Assembly: GCA_028290465.1 (NCBI GenBank)
Contig: JAQGJU010000080.1
Location: 1-61,921, forward strand
From: Xanthobacteraceae bacterium
Lineage (GTDB): Bacteria > Pseudomonadota > Alphaproteobacteria > Rhizobiales > Xanthobacteraceae
Direction of reading: 5' to 3'
Length of the DNA stretch: 61,921 bases
The notes below the pieces were generated by a model. The model saw nothing but the letters and a program-made list of their open reading frames with translations, ran no database searches and was not told where the DNA came from. Made by a program: the position numbers and the translations under genes. Below are positions 1-8,583 of this stretch, one piece after another. Positions within the stretch are counted from its first letter, which is position 1. Each line of letters begins with the position of its first letter.

Positions 1-27
1 CAAGACAATGACGTCCTGTAGGCATGG

Positions 28-47
28 GTCCCCGCCTTCGCGGGGAC
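28..47. repeat. short palindromic hairpin downstream of boxB
   Basis: A perfect 7-bp stem (GTCCCCG / CGGGGAC) encloses the loop CCTTCG. It lies 9 bases beyond the boxB stop codon in the direction of boxB transcription. It has no T-run directly after the stem, so it is not a textbook terminator. It resembles the short GC-rich hairpins scattered between genes in Bradyrhizobium-like genomes and could protect a 3' end. Confidence 0.5.
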
Positions 48-55
48 GACGAAAA

Positions 56-1501
56 TCACGTATCGATCTTCACGTACTCGAAATCGCAGGGCTTGTTGTC
101 GATGCAGACCTTGGGCGGCGAGATCAAGGACGCGTACTGGCCGGCTTCGGTCACCGGCTCCATCAGCGAAGCGATGAAGTCGCCATCGTCGGTTGACGGC
201 AACCATTCGCCCTTGCGCTTGTTCCAGGTGGCATCGTCGATCAGCACGCCTTCCGGCGTCGCGTGGATATCCCTGAACTCGCCGATCTGGCGATGGAACG
301 CGACGTTCGGCAGCGTCAGCTTGAAATGGAAGCCGGCCAGCGAAATGATCTTGTTCCAGCGCAGCATGCCCTTGACGCAGTCCTGGGTGTAGTCGTCGCG
401 CAGCCGCATGTTGAGCGCGGTCAGCGCCGGTTCGTCGACGCGCTTGATCACGCCGTCGACCAGCTTGAGCACCGGATAGGTCGCGCTCTTCAGTTGATGA
501 TCGTCGTCGATCTGGGTTTCCTTGTAGCGGCCCTTGATGCCGGCATTGAAGGCGTTCGCCGCATTGGTCGAGACTTCCGAACCGAAGAGATCCAGTGACA
601 GCGAGTAATGCAGGTGCAGCTTCTTCTGGATCGTCGGCAGGTCGATGACCCCGAGCGCGCGGACTTTGGCGATGTCGTTGGGATCGGTAATCCCGGCCGC
701 CTTCATCGCCTCGCAGGTGCGCTGCACGACGCGGCTGATGCCGGTCTCGCCGACGAACATGTGATGCGCCTCTTCGGTCAGCATGAAGCGGCAGGTGCGC
801 GACAGCGGATCGAAGCCGGACTGCGCCAGGCTATGCAGCTGCATCTTGCCGTCGCGGTCGGTGAAGTAGGTGAACATGAAGAACGACAGCCAATCCGGCG
901 TCGCCTCGTTGAAGGCACCGAGCATGCGCGGTGAGTCGGCGTCGCCGGAGCGGCGGCGCAAGAGTTCATCGGCCTCCTCGCGGCCGTCGCGGCCGAAATA
1001 CTTCTGCAGCAGGTAGACCATGGCCCAGAGATGGCGGCCTTCCTCGACATTGACCTGGAACAGGTTGCGCATATCGTAGAGCGAGGGCGCGGTCTTGCCG
1101 AGATAACGCTGCTGCTCGACCGAGGCCGGTTCGGTGTCGCCTTGGATCACGATCAGGCGGCGCAGCATCGCGCGATGCTCGCCCGGCACTTCCTGCCAGG
1201 CCGGTTCGTCATACGACACGCCGAACGGCACCTTGCGGTTCTCTTCGGCCGGCGCCAGCAGGATGCCCCAGCGATATTCCGGCATCTTCACGTAGTCGAA
1301 CTTGGCCCAGCCCTTCGGGTCGACCGACACCGCGGTGCGCAGATAGACCAGCGATTCCTGAAAGCCTTCCGGACCCGCATCCTTCCACCAATCGATATAG
1401 CCGGGATGCCAGCTTTCCAGCGCCTTGAGCACCCGGCGGTCTTCGGAGAGGCCGACATTGTTCGGGATCTGCGTCGAGTAATCGACGTTGAGAATTTCCA
1501 T
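56..1501 (-). CDS. boxB: benzoyl-CoA 2,3-epoxidase, oxygenase subunit BoxB
   Basis: BoxB is the diiron oxygenase that converts benzoyl-CoA and O2 to 2,3-epoxybenzoyl-CoA, with electrons from the reductase BoxA, in the cytoplasmic aerobic box pathway. The 481-residue protein has the size and N-terminus (Y-S-T-Q-I-P-N-N-V) expected of BoxB. Two E-x-x-H pairs, E154/H157 and E244/H247, plus E124 and D215, fit a carboxylate-bridged diiron site. I chose the ATG at 1501, not the one eight codons upstream, because it follows CAGGAG at good spacing and matches the family N-terminus. It lies 69 bases downstream of boxC in the same direction. No boxA is visible; it could follow beyond the window edge. 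Family assignment is secure; the ligand assignment is by motif. Confidence 0.95.
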   Translation of the reverse strand: MEILNVDYSTQIPNNVGLSEDRRVLKALESWHPGYIDWWKDAGPEGFQESLVYLRTAVSVDPKGWAKFDYVKMPEYRWGILLAPAEENRKVPFGVSYDEPAWQEVPGEHRAMLRRLIVIQGDTEPASVEQQRYLGKTAPSLYDMRNLFQVNVEEGRHLWAMVYLLQKYFGRDGREEADELLRRRSGDADSPRMLGAFNEATPDWLSFFMFTYFTDRDGKMQLHSLAQSGFDPLSRTCRFMLTEEAHHMFVGETGISRVVQRTCEAMKAAGITDPNDIAKVRALGVIDLPTIQKKLHLHYSLSLDLFGSEVSTNAANAFNAGIKGRYKETQIDDDHQLKSATYPVLKLVDGVIKRVDEPALTALNMRLRDDYTQDCVKGMLRWNKIISLAGFHFKLTLPNVAFHRQIGEFRDIHATPEGVLIDDATWNKRKGEWLPSTDDGDFIASLMEPVTEAGQYASLISPPKVCIDNKPCDFEYVKIDT

Positions 1502-1570
1502 TGGGCGCTCCTGTTCTGGCTCCACCTCTCCCGCAAGCGGTGGAGGGAGAATGATCGCGGTGCTGCGGGC

Positions 1571-3259
1571 CTACACCCGCTTGGTATCGAACGCGGCCTT
1601 CTGGCCGGTGCCGTAGCGCGCGAGCGCGCCGTCGGGGCCGACCGCATTCGGGCGCTGGAAGATCCAGTTCTGCCAGGCGGTCAGCCGCGCAAAGATTTTG
1701 GTTTCCATGGTCTCGGGCCCGCCGAAGCGCAGATTGGCCTCCAGACCCGTCAGACTGTCGGCTGAGAAGCTGGCGCGCTCTTCCAGGAACTGGCGGATCT
1801 CGTCACTCCAATCGATGTCGTCGAGCGCGAAGGTCACGAGGCCGAGTTCCTCGGCGTCCTCGCCTTCCAGCGCATCGCCGATGCGGGCCTTCGCGGCGTC
1901 GAGCGTGTCCGCGTCATCGAGAAAGCGCGTGGCGAGCCGCGTGATGCCGTTGCTCATCGGATAGGCGCCGAAATTGGCGTCCGACAATGTCAGCGTGGCC
2001 GGCAGCACATTGGCGCCGTCCATCTGGCCGATCAGCATGTAGGCGCGGTCCGCCGCGAACACCAGTTCGGCCAGCGTTCCGGCAAAGCACGAGCCCGGCT
2101 CGATCAGCGCCACCAGCGTGCGCGAGGTCACGTCGATGCGCTTGAGCACGCGCTTCCACTTCAGCCGGATTTCGCGCGCCAGCCAATGATCGCGATTTTC
2201 TTCAAGGAACGCGTCATAGGCCAGCACGGCCGGCGCATCGCCTTGCGACTTGAACACGATGGCCGCGACATCGAATTCGTTCAGGCGAATATCGAGAATG
2301 GCATCGTCAAGCTCGCGGGCGATCTGCAGCGGCCAGAACGCCGCGCCCTGCGTGACCATCGCATCGGCCGAGGCTGGCGGCGGCGCGTCGGGCGCGCGCA
2401 GCGTGATCGTCGCCAGCCGCTCGCCGCGCGAGAATGCGACCGAGACGAAGTTATAATCCAATGTATCGGTGCCGCGCCGGCGTGTGAGCGGCGTGAGATC
2501 GATGCCTTTGGCGTCGGACGGCCGGTCGGATTTCTGCGCGAATTCGCGCGCCCGGTCGGCGATGATCTGTTCGAGTTTGCTGTTCGGCACTACTTCGTCG
2601 ACCAGCCGCCAGTCGACGGCGCGCTTGCCCTTGATGCCTTCTTCGGTGGTGCAGAACACGTCGGCGCGGTCGCGCCGCACCTTGCGTTTATCCGTGACGC
2701 GGGTCAGCCCACCGGTGCCGGGCAGCACCGCCAGCAACGGTACCTCGGGCAGCGACACCGTCGCCGAGCCGTCATCGACCAGAATGATGTGGTCGGCCGC
2801 GAGCGCCAGTTCATAGCCGCCGCCGGCCGCGGTGCCGGCGATGGCGCAGATGGTGCGGAGCCCCGAGAATTCGCTGGCGTCCTCGAACGCGTTGCGGGTC
2901 TCGTTGGTGAACTTGCAGAAGTTCACCTTATGGGCATGCGTCGCACCGGCCAGCATCCGGATATTGGCACCGGCGCAGAACACGCGCGGCTTGCCGGAAC
3001 GCAGCACCACGACGCGCACCTGCGGGTGCTCGAAGCGCAGCCGCTCGAACACGTCGGCAAGTTCGATATCGACGCCGAGATCGTATGAATTGAGCTTGAG
3101 GTCGTAGCCCTCGAACAGGCCGCCCTTTTCGTCGACGTCCATGGTCAGCGTGGCGATGTCGCCACCGACCGCCAGCTTCCAATGCCGATAGCGCGACGGA
3201 TCGGTCGCAAAATCGACCCGCGTGGCGCCGTTCGCCAGTGCACGCTCCTGGTCCGCCAT
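1571..3259 (-). CDS. boxC: benzoyl-CoA-dihydrodiol lyase (2,3-epoxybenzoyl-CoA dihydrolase) BoxC
   Basis: BoxC opens the ring of 2,3-epoxybenzoyl-CoA hydrolytically, giving 3,4-dehydroadipyl-CoA semialdehyde and formate. The 562-residue product has the family length and consists of two crotonase-like halves. The N-terminal half carries the crotonase oxyanion region (FCAGANIRML near residue 115, then AIAGTAAGGGYELALAAD). The C-terminal half is the divergent second crotonase fold. The ATG at 3259 is the first in frame. The ribosome-binding site is weak (AGGGCGGACC). The gene is first after a 132-base intergenic region holding two candidate BoxR operators and a TATAAT, so it probably has its own promoter and is co-transcribed with boxB. 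Confidence 0.95.
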   Translation of the reverse strand: MADQERALANGATRVDFATDPSRYRHWKLAVGGDIATLTMDVDEKGGLFEGYDLKLNSYDLGVDIELADVFERLRFEHPQVRVVVLRSGKPRVFCAGANIRMLAGATHAHKVNFCKFTNETRNAFEDASEFSGLRTICAIAGTAAGGGYELALAADHIILVDDGSATVSLPEVPLLAVLPGTGGLTRVTDKRKVRRDRADVFCTTEEGIKGKRAVDWRLVDEVVPNSKLEQIIADRAREFAQKSDRPSDAKGIDLTPLTRRRGTDTLDYNFVSVAFSRGERLATITLRAPDAPPPASADAMVTQGAAFWPLQIARELDDAILDIRLNEFDVAAIVFKSQGDAPAVLAYDAFLEENRDHWLAREIRLKWKRVLKRIDVTSRTLVALIEPGSCFAGTLAELVFAADRAYMLIGQMDGANVLPATLTLSDANFGAYPMSNGITRLATRFLDDADTLDAAKARIGDALEGEDAEELGLVTFALDDIDWSDEIRQFLEERASFSADSLTGLEANLRFGGPETMETKIFARLTAWQNWIFQRPNAVGPDGALARYGTGQKAAFDTKRV

Positions 3260-3302
3260 TCTGGTCCGCCCTGGTTTCCTCGCCGGCCGGGCCGTTGCCC
3301 GA

Positions 3303-3322
3303 CATGCATTATAATTCCTGTC
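3303..3322 (-). promoter_or_regulatory. candidate BoxR operator, proximal boxC site
   Basis: On the minus strand this reads GACAGGAATTATAATGCATG and matches the site upstream of the benzoate-CoA ligase at 17 of 20 positions. It contains a perfect TATAAT, which would serve as the boxC -10 element (centred about 53 bases before the start codon). A repressor here would block the promoter directly. BoxR as the binder is inferred from placement; TGCA-type sites are reported for the related BzdR. Confidence 0.6.
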
Positions 3323-3358
3323 TACAGAGCCCCATTTTAGAGCCCGGAGTCAAGCGAT

Positions 3359-3378
3359 TATGCACAATAGTTCACAAC
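3359..3378 (-). promoter_or_regulatory. candidate BoxR operator, distal boxC site
   Basis: On the minus strand this reads GTTGTGAACTATTGTGCATA, matching the ligase-upstream site at 15 of 20 positions; the identity runs through TGAACTATT and TGCAT. Its centre is 56 bp from the proximal site, on the same DNA face within about half a turn. It lies between the hydrolase stop codon and boxC, so the two sites could bind cooperatively. Confidence 0.5.
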
Positions 3379-3391
3379 ATCTGAGGGCCGG

Positions 3392-4213
3392 TCAGGCGGC
3401 TTTGGCCGGCAATGCGCCTTCCTGGTGGTCGCGCAGCAGCCGGTTGGTGAAGTCCGCGACCGTGGCTAGCGTCGCATCCCGGGCATCGCGCTGCGGCGTG
3501 TGCCGCGCGCCGGGCATCACCGCGACCTCAACCGGGCAGTAGCACTCCTCCTGCGCCACCTCGATCTGGCGCAGCGTGCCGTATTGGTCGTTCTCGCCCT
3601 GCACGATCAGCATCGGCACGCGAATGTAAGAGAGCTCCTCGACGATGTTCCAGACGCGGAATCCCGGATCGAGCCATGCATCGTTCCAGCCGCGGAACGT
3701 GTTGTCCGGGTCGGCATGCCACTTTCCGAGCTTGGCTTTCAGATCGGTGTCCGCATAGGCGTCGCGGGCTTCGGCGATCGATTTGATCGAGATGTCCTCG
3801 ACAAAGAAATGCGGCGCGATCAGCACCAAGCCGCGAATACGATGGTCCTGGATGCTGCCCGCACACAGCGCCGCGATCGACGCGCCGTCGCTGTGCCCGA
3901 TCAGCAGCCCGCGCTGAAAGCCGATCATGTCCAACACGGCCGGCAGCACACGCTTGGCCTCGTCATCCATGTAGTCGAGCGGGCGCGGCAATTTCACCGG
4001 GCTGGACTGGCCGTAGCCGGCGCGCGAATAGACGAACACGCCGGCGCCGGTCGCGGCCGCAAGGCGGTCCGGGAAATCGTCCCACAGTCCGACGCAGCCG
4101 AGGCCCTCATGCAGCAGCACCAGTGTCGGCGCTTCGTGCGGGCGCGGCCCAATCATGCGGTACTCAAGGCGCTGCGCACCGATGTCGAGAAAGCCTTTAT
4201 CATCGAGTGTCAT
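3392..4213 (-). CDS. alpha/beta-fold hydrolase of the box cluster
   Basis: A 273-residue alpha/beta hydrolase with a readable catalytic triad: Ser108 in the nucleophile elbow GHSDGAS, Asp209 in GENDQYG and His238 in GARHTPQ. The oxyanion strand LVLLHEGLG is at residues 31-39. The start ATG overlaps the boxR stop by four bases (ATGA), so the two are translationally coupled. Hydrolases of this type sit in many box clusters. Possible roles are hydrolysis of a stalled CoA thioester or of a lactone by-product, but the substrate cannot be deduced. It has no signal peptide and should be cytoplasmic. Confidence 0.85.
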   Translation of the reverse strand: MTLDDKGFLDIGAQRLEYRMIGPRPHEAPTLVLLHEGLGCVGLWDDFPDRLAAATGAGVFVYSRAGYGQSSPVKLPRPLDYMDDEAKRVLPAVLDMIGFQRGLLIGHSDGASIAALCAGSIQDHRIRGLVLIAPHFFVEDISIKSIAEARDAYADTDLKAKLGKWHADPDNTFRGWNDAWLDPGFRVWNIVEELSYIRVPMLIVQGENDQYGTLRQIEVAQEECYCPVEVAVMPGARHTPQRDARDATLATVADFTNRLLRDHQEGALPAKAA

Positions 4214-5145
4214 GACGAAGTCTTTCCGTCCACATAAGGCGCCACGACTTTACCGAGCGCGCTAAAACTCTGCTCGATGGTCTGGCCCGAGGTGTCGACC
4301 ATGGCCTCGGCGCGCGCGTAGTCGTCGCGACGTGATTCCAGGATCGCCAGGAGATCCGCCATCGCCTCGCGGTTCTGCGCCATCGGACGGAAATCGCCCT
4401 GCTCCATCACCCGGCCCATATGTTCATCGGGTCGCGCCTGGATCCACACCGTGTGGGTGCGCGACAGCAGCAGCGCGTAGGTCTCCGGACTCGACACGAT
4501 CCCGCCCGCGGTCGCGATCACGGCACTGTCGTGCTCAGCGATCACGCGTTCCAGGCATTCGCGCTCGTAACGGCGAAACGTCGCCAGGCCCGACATCTCG
4601 ATCAGCAGCGGCACGCTGGCGCCATAGTCCTGTTCGACCACGCGATTGAGTTCAACGAACGGCACGCCGAGCGACGCCGCGAGCTTGCGGCCGAGCGTCG
4701 ATTTGCCGGCGCCGCGCAAACCGACCAGCGCGATACGGCGCGCCCGGTCGCCCGGCTGGCTTTGCGTGGCGCGGCGGTCGATCATTTCGGCGATGGCCGG
4801 CAACTCATCGGCCGGCACCCGGCCGAGCCGGTCGAGAATGCCGGTCAGCGCCGCCGCCCGGCCGCTGGTGCGCGGCAACAGGTCGATGATCGGCATGCCG
4901 ATGGCGTCGGCGACGGCTTTGAGCACGATCACCGACGGATTGCCGTGGCCGCCCTCGATCTGCGCCAGATAGCGTTCGGAAATGCCGGAATCTTCGGCCA
5001 ATTGCCGGCGCGACACACCGCGCTTGGCCCGGCCGAGGCGGACCAGACGGCCGACGCCGGCTACGAAGGCGGCGGCTTCGGATTCGATCACGACCGCCTT
5101 ATCGGCCTTGTCACGCGCCTTCGATTTTTCCTTGGCGGCCGGCAA
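4210..5145 (-). CDS. boxR: XRE-family regulator with shikimate-kinase-like sensor domain (BoxR/BzdR type)
   Basis: The 311-residue protein joins an XRE helix-turn-helix (about residues 30-88, recognition region SRRQLAEDSGISERYLAQIE) to a C-terminal shikimate-kinase-like domain (from about residue 136). That domain keeps the Walker A loop GLRGAGKST at 142-150. This architecture defines BzdR and BoxR, repressors released by benzoyl-CoA. The start is a TTG preceded by GGGGAGG at good spacing; there is no in-frame ATG upstream or close downstream. It overlaps the hydrolase by four bases. A large palindromic repeat (5158-5268) and a candidate operator (5277-5296) lie upstream, suggesting autoregulation and a structured leader. 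Confidence 0.92.
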   Translation of the reverse strand: MPAAKEKSKARDKADKAVVIESEAAAFVAGVGRLVRLGRAKRGVSRRQLAEDSGISERYLAQIEGGHGNPSVIVLKAVADAIGMPIIDLLPRTSGRAAALTGILDRLGRVPADELPAIAEMIDRRATQSQPGDRARRIALVGLRGAGKSTLGRKLAASLGVPFVELNRVVEQDYGASVPLLIEMSGLATFRRYERECLERVIAEHDSAVIATAGGIVSSPETYALLLSRTHTVWIQARPDEHMGRVMEQGDFRPMAQNREAMADLLAILESRRDDYARAEAMVDTSGQTIEQSFSALGKVVAPYVDGKTSS

Positions 5146-5157
5146 TGGCGCCTCCCC

Positions 5158-5268
5158 AGAGCGTTTTCAAGCGAAGTGGAATCCACTTCGCGTGAAGAAA
5201 ACGCGTCTTTTAAAAGTTAGAGCGCGTCCGGACGCAAAACCGGTGTCCACTTTTGCTGGACGCGCTCT
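5158..5268 (-). repeat. type-A composite palindromic repeat, copy 1
   Basis: This 111-bp element has two modules, each able to fold into a long hairpin. One runs between AGAGCGCGTCC and GGACGCGCTCT and encloses the core AAAACCGGTGTCCACTTTT. The other runs from AGAGCGTTTTC to GAAAACGCG and encloses an AAGTGGAATCCACTT palindrome. Other type-A copies in the window are at 12641, 28575 and 60771. It lies inside the probable boxR leader. Confidence 0.85.
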
Positions 5269-5276
5269 TATACAGA

Positions 5277-5296
5277 CCAGCACTATAATTCATGTC
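5277..5296 (-). promoter_or_regulatory. candidate BoxR operator upstream of boxR
   Basis: On the minus strand this reads GACATGAATTATAGTGCTGG, matching the ligase-upstream site at 15 of 20 positions. It contains TATAGT, a plausible -10 element for boxR transcription. If that promoter is used, the boxR mRNA carries about 130 bases of leader including the type-A repeat. Autoregulation is inferred. Confidence 0.5.
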
Positions 5297-5421
5297 AGGC
5301 GGAAAAGCTGCACCAAATCTGCGGATCTCACATCTTCTGATGCAGTGCTGGGCCGGCCAGGCGCAGTTGCTATATGGCGAGCAATGCCCTCCCTGATGGC
5401 TCCCAACTGGAAAGCGATTCC

Positions 5422-6099
5422 GTGATTCCCTGGTCTCTCCTCGATACGGCCCAAGTGCCCGGCGGCGCCGAACTCCGCCTGATGCAGCGCGGCACCGAAT
5501 TCTCGATCATGCTGGGCTCCAACACGCTGATGAACAGCCGGCTCAGCGGCTCCGAGGAAGCGCTGGCCAATCTTGCCTGCGCCCGAATTCAAGGCCGGGC
5601 GCGGCCGAGAATCCTGATCGGCGGCCTGGGGATGGGCTTCACGCTGCGGGCCGCGCTGGCCGAACTCGGAGCCGACGCCGAAATCACGGTCGCCGAATTG
5701 GTCCCAGCCGTTGTGGCGTGGGCCCGCGGTCCGATGCACGAGGTGTTTGGGACAAGCCTGGACGATCCGCGCGTCACCGTCCTCGAAACCGACGTTGGTG
5801 CCCTGATCGAATCCGGCCGGGCCGCCTACGATGCGATCCTGCTCGATGTCGACAACGGCCCGGACGGGCTGACCCGGCAATCCAATGACGGGCTGTATGG
5901 CTTGCACGGGCTGAAGGCCACGCACGCGGCGCTGACGCCCGGCGGCGTGCTGGCGGTCTGGTCGTCGGGACAGGATCAAGGTTTTGTCCAACGGTTGGGT
6001 AAGACCGGGTTCGTGGCCAACGAGATCCGCGCGCGCGCCAATGGCAAGCGCGGCGGCATGCGTCACATCATCTGGATCGCGACCAAGGTCGCGCGATAG
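5422..6099 (+). CDS. spermidine-synthase-like SAM-dependent methyltransferase-fold protein
   Basis: This is a Rossmann-fold protein of the spermidine synthase/methyltransferase superfamily. The glycine-rich SAM-binding motif ILIGGLGMGF follows a short beta-rich N-terminus. An acidic loop (TVAELVPAVVAWARG) and a second motif (DAILLDVDNGPDG) follow. I favour the GTG at 5422 (225 residues, start I-P-W-S-L-L-D-T) because it has GGAAAG upstream and related proteins start about there; an ATG at 5374 would add 16 residues with no ribosome-binding site. The acceptor substrate is unknown. It reads opposite to both flanking operons and need not belong to benzoate metabolism. Confidence 0.8.
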   Translation: MIPWSLLDTAQVPGGAELRLMQRGTEFSIMLGSNTLMNSRLSGSEEALANLACARIQGRARPRILIGGLGMGFTLRAALAELGADAEITVAELVPAVVAWARGPMHEVFGTSLDDPRVTVLETDVGALIESGRAAYDAILLDVDNGPDGLTRQSNDGLYGLHGLKATHAALTPGGVLAVWSSGQDQGFVQRLGKTGFVANEIRARANGKRGGMRHIIWIATKVAR

Positions 6100-6109
6100 A
6101 ACTTTTTTG

Positions 6110-6159
6110 GAGCATGATCTTTTCCGAAAACCGGTTCCCACTTTTCGGGATCATGCTCT
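6110..6159. repeat. type-B palindromic repeat, copy 1
   Basis: A 50-bp element whose ends (GAGCATGATC / GATCATGCTC) form a 10-bp stem around the core AAAACCGGTTCCCACTTTT. Near-identical copies are at 32333 and 50469. Its right end supplies two bases of the livF stop codon. It separates the convergent spermidine-synthase-like gene and livF. Confidence 0.9.
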
Positions 6160-6874
6160 ACACGCCCAAATACCGGTGCTGGATTTCCGGTACGGCGGCG
6201 AGTTCCGGCGACGTGCCGGTCCACACCACCTGCCCGCGCTCGATGATCGTATGACGGTCGGCAATGCGGGTGAGCGCCGCGACGTTCTTGTCGATCACCA
6301 GGATCGACTGCCCGGCGGCCTTGAGCTTGGACAGGCACTGCCAGATCTCGGCGCGGATCAATGGCGCCAACCCTTCGGTCGCCTCGTCCAAAATAAGCAG
6401 GCGCGGATTGGTCATCAGCGCGCGGCCGATCACCAGCATCTGCTGCTCGCCGCCGGACAGCAGGTTGGCCATGCTGTCGGCGCGCTCGGCCAATCTTGGA
6501 AACAGCGCATAGACTTTATCCAGCGTCCACGGATCGGCGACCTCGCGGCGGTTGGCGGCGGTCGCCACCAGATTCTCGCGGACATTCAGATTGGGAAACA
6601 CCTGGCGACCTTCCGGCACCAACCCGATGCCGAGCTGCGCGACGCGATACGACGGCAGCTCGCGGATTTCCTTGCCGTCGAAGCGGATCGAGCCGCGCAT
6701 CGCCGGCGTCAGACCCATGATCGAACGCACCGTCGTGGTCTTGCCCATGCCGTTGCGACCCATCAGCGTCACCATCTCGCCAACGCGAACATTTAGCGAG
6801 ACGCCAAATAATACCTGGCTGAGGCCATAGCAGGTCTCGACATTCGAAAGTTCGAGGAGCGGCGCGTTAGCCAA
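6158..6874 (-). CDS. livF: branched-chain-type ABC transporter ATP-binding protein LivF
   Basis: LivF is one of two ATPases energising a HAAT-family importer, probably for benzoate or a related aromatic acid given the operon. The 238-residue protein has Walker A GRNGMGKTT, signature LLSGGEQQM and Walker B RLLILDEATEG. I chose a TTG start at 6874: it follows GAGGAGG closely, overlaps the livG stop by 8 bases, and gives the usual LivF N-terminus (LLELSNVETCYG). An ATG at 6967 would add a non-homologous extension. The stop codon overlaps a type-B repeat. Confidence 0.92.
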   Translation of the reverse strand: MANAPLLELSNVETCYGLSQVLFGVSLNVRVGEMVTLMGRNGMGKTTTVRSIMGLTPAMRGSIRFDGKEIRELPSYRVAQLGIGLVPEGRQVFPNLNVRENLVATAANRREVADPWTLDKVYALFPRLAERADSMANLLSGGEQQMLVIGRALMTNPRLLILDEATEGLAPLIRAEIWQCLSKLKAAGQSILVIDKNVAALTRIADRHTIIERGQVVWTGTSPELAAVPEIQHRYLGV

Positions 6875-7631
6875 GGGCCGCCTCCTCGCTGTCCCCGAGA
6901 TAGGCTTCGCGCACTTCCGCATTGGCGCGGATCGCCTCGGGTGTGCCGGTCGCGATGACGCGGCCATAGACCAGCACGCTGATGCGGTCGGCGAGCGCGA
7001 ACACCACTTCCATGTCGTGCTCGATCAGCAAGATGGTCAGGTCGCGCTTGAGTTCGCGCAAGATCGCCACCATGCGGGCGGACTCCTCCAGCCCCATGCC
7101 GGCCATCGGCTCGTCGAGCAGCAGCATGCGCGGACGTGTCGCCAGCGCCATCGCGATCTCGAGCTGGCGATGCTCGCCGTGGCTCAGCTTCGACACCAGC
7201 GTGTCGGCGCGATGCGCGAGCCCGACACGGGCCAGCGTGGCGGCGGCCGGCTCGCGCAGTTCGGGTTCGCGGCGCGCGTTGCGCCAGAACCGGAACGAAT
7301 GACCGGCATGCGCCTGCACGGCGAGTGCGACATTATCGAGCGCGGTCATGTCGAGAAACAGCGACGTGATCTGGAACGAACGTGCGAGGCCCAGCTGGCT
7401 GCGCCGATGCGACGCCAGCGGCGTGATGTCGGCGCCGTCGAAATGGACGCGGCCGGAGTCGGGCACGATCTCGCCGGTGAGCTGGCCGATCAGCGTGGTC
7501 TTGCCGGCGCCGTTCGGGCCGATCACGGCATGCAGTTCGCCCCGCGCCACATCGAGCCCGATATGGTCGGACGCGATCACGCCGCCGAAACGCTTGGTCA
7601 GATCCTCGATGCGGAGGAGTGCGTCAGTCAC
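6867..7631 (-). CDS. livG: branched-chain-type ABC transporter ATP-binding protein LivG
   Basis: A 254-residue ATPase with Walker A GPNGAGKTT, signature KLSHGEHRQLE, Walker B MLLLDEPMAGM and H-loop LIEHDM, the LivG pattern. The GTG at 7631 follows GAGGTGG and overlaps the livM stop by 8 bases. The ATG five codons upstream is less likely. Together with LivF it drives the LivH/LivM channel at the inner membrane. Confidence 0.93.
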   Translation of the reverse strand: MTDALLRIEDLTKRFGGVIASDHIGLDVARGELHAVIGPNGAGKTTLIGQLTGEIVPDSGRVHFDGADITPLASHRRSQLGLARSFQITSLFLDMTALDNVALAVQAHAGHSFRFWRNARREPELREPAAATLARVGLAHRADTLVSKLSHGEHRQLEIAMALATRPRMLLLDEPMAGMGLEESARMVAILRELKRDLTILLIEHDMEVVFALADRISVLVYGRVIATGTPEAIRANAEVREAYLGDSEEAALG

Positions 7632-8583
7632 GGCGCCACCTCGCATCCAGACTGGTCAACATGCCGTCGATGCCGCGGCGCGCGAACAGCACCACCAGCA
7701 GCAACATCGGCCCGAGAATGATCTGCCAATATTCGGTGATGCCGGACAGCGCCTCTTCGAGCACCAGCAGCGCGATGGCACCGATCAGCGGGCCGAACAC
7801 CGAACCCATGCCGCCCAACACCACCATCACGATGAGATCGCCCGACCGCGTCCAATGCATCATGGACGGGCTGACGAAATCAGCCTGATTGGCCAACAGC
7901 ACACCGGACAATCCGCACAATGTGCCAGCGATCACGAAGCAGGCCAGCTTGTAGCGATAGGTCGGAAAGCCGATCGCCCGCATGCGGCGCTCGTTGGAGC
8001 GCGCACCCTGCACCACCATGCCGAAGCGCGAATTCATCAGCCGCCACACGAGATAGATCGTGCCGAACAGCAGCACCAGGCAGACATAATAGAACACGGT
8101 CTTGTGCGACAAATTGAGCAGATCGCCGAACTGGCTGCGCTTGTAGATCGTCATGCCGTCGTCGGCGCCGTAGCGGCTGAGGCTGACCACGATGTAATAG
8201 AGCATCTGCGCGAAGGCGAGCGTGATCATGATGAAGTAGACGCCGCGGGTGCGCAGGCACAGCGCGCCGATCACCAGCGCGAACAGCGCCGACACGAGCA
8301 GCGCCAGCGGCCACTGTATGAGGCCGGACGAAATCCCCTCATGCGCCAGGATGCCGAACACATAGCCGCCGACGCCGAGATACGCCGCATGACCAAAACT
8401 GACCATGCCGCCATAGCCGAGGATCAGGTTGAGACTGACGGCCGCCATCGCCAGAATCACGATGCGGGTGAACAGCGTCAGCAAAAACGGGCGGCCCGAC
8501 AGGCCGGTATACAGCGGCAGCAGCACCAAGAAGATCAGGATCGCTCCGATGACGATGTTTCGCGCCGACAGCCAGGTCTTCAT
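7624..8583 (-). CDS. livM: branched-chain-type ABC transporter permease LivM
   Basis: The 319-residue integral membrane permease has about eight to ten hydrophobic segments and the LivM signature region LNLILGYGGMVSFGHAAYLGVG. The start ATG at 8583 overlaps the livH stop (ATGA). An open frame continues upstream through livH to 9546, but that part is arginine- and proline-rich antisense-like sequence and is not coding. It forms the translocation pore with LivH. Confidence 0.93.
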   Translation of the reverse strand: MKTWLSARNIVIGAILIFLVLLPLYTGLSGRPFLLTLFTRIVILAMAAVSLNLILGYGGMVSFGHAAYLGVGGYVFGILAHEGISSGLIQWPLALLVSALFALVIGALCLRTRGVYFIMITLAFAQMLYYIVVSLSRYGADDGMTIYKRSQFGDLLNLSHKTVFYYVCLVLLFGTIYLVWRLMNSRFGMVVQGARSNERRMRAIGFPTYRYKLACFVIAGTLCGLSGVLLANQADFVSPSMMHWTRSGDLIVMVVLGGMGSVFGPLIGAIALLVLEEALSGITEYWQIILGPMLLLVVLFARRGIDGMLTSLDARWRRD

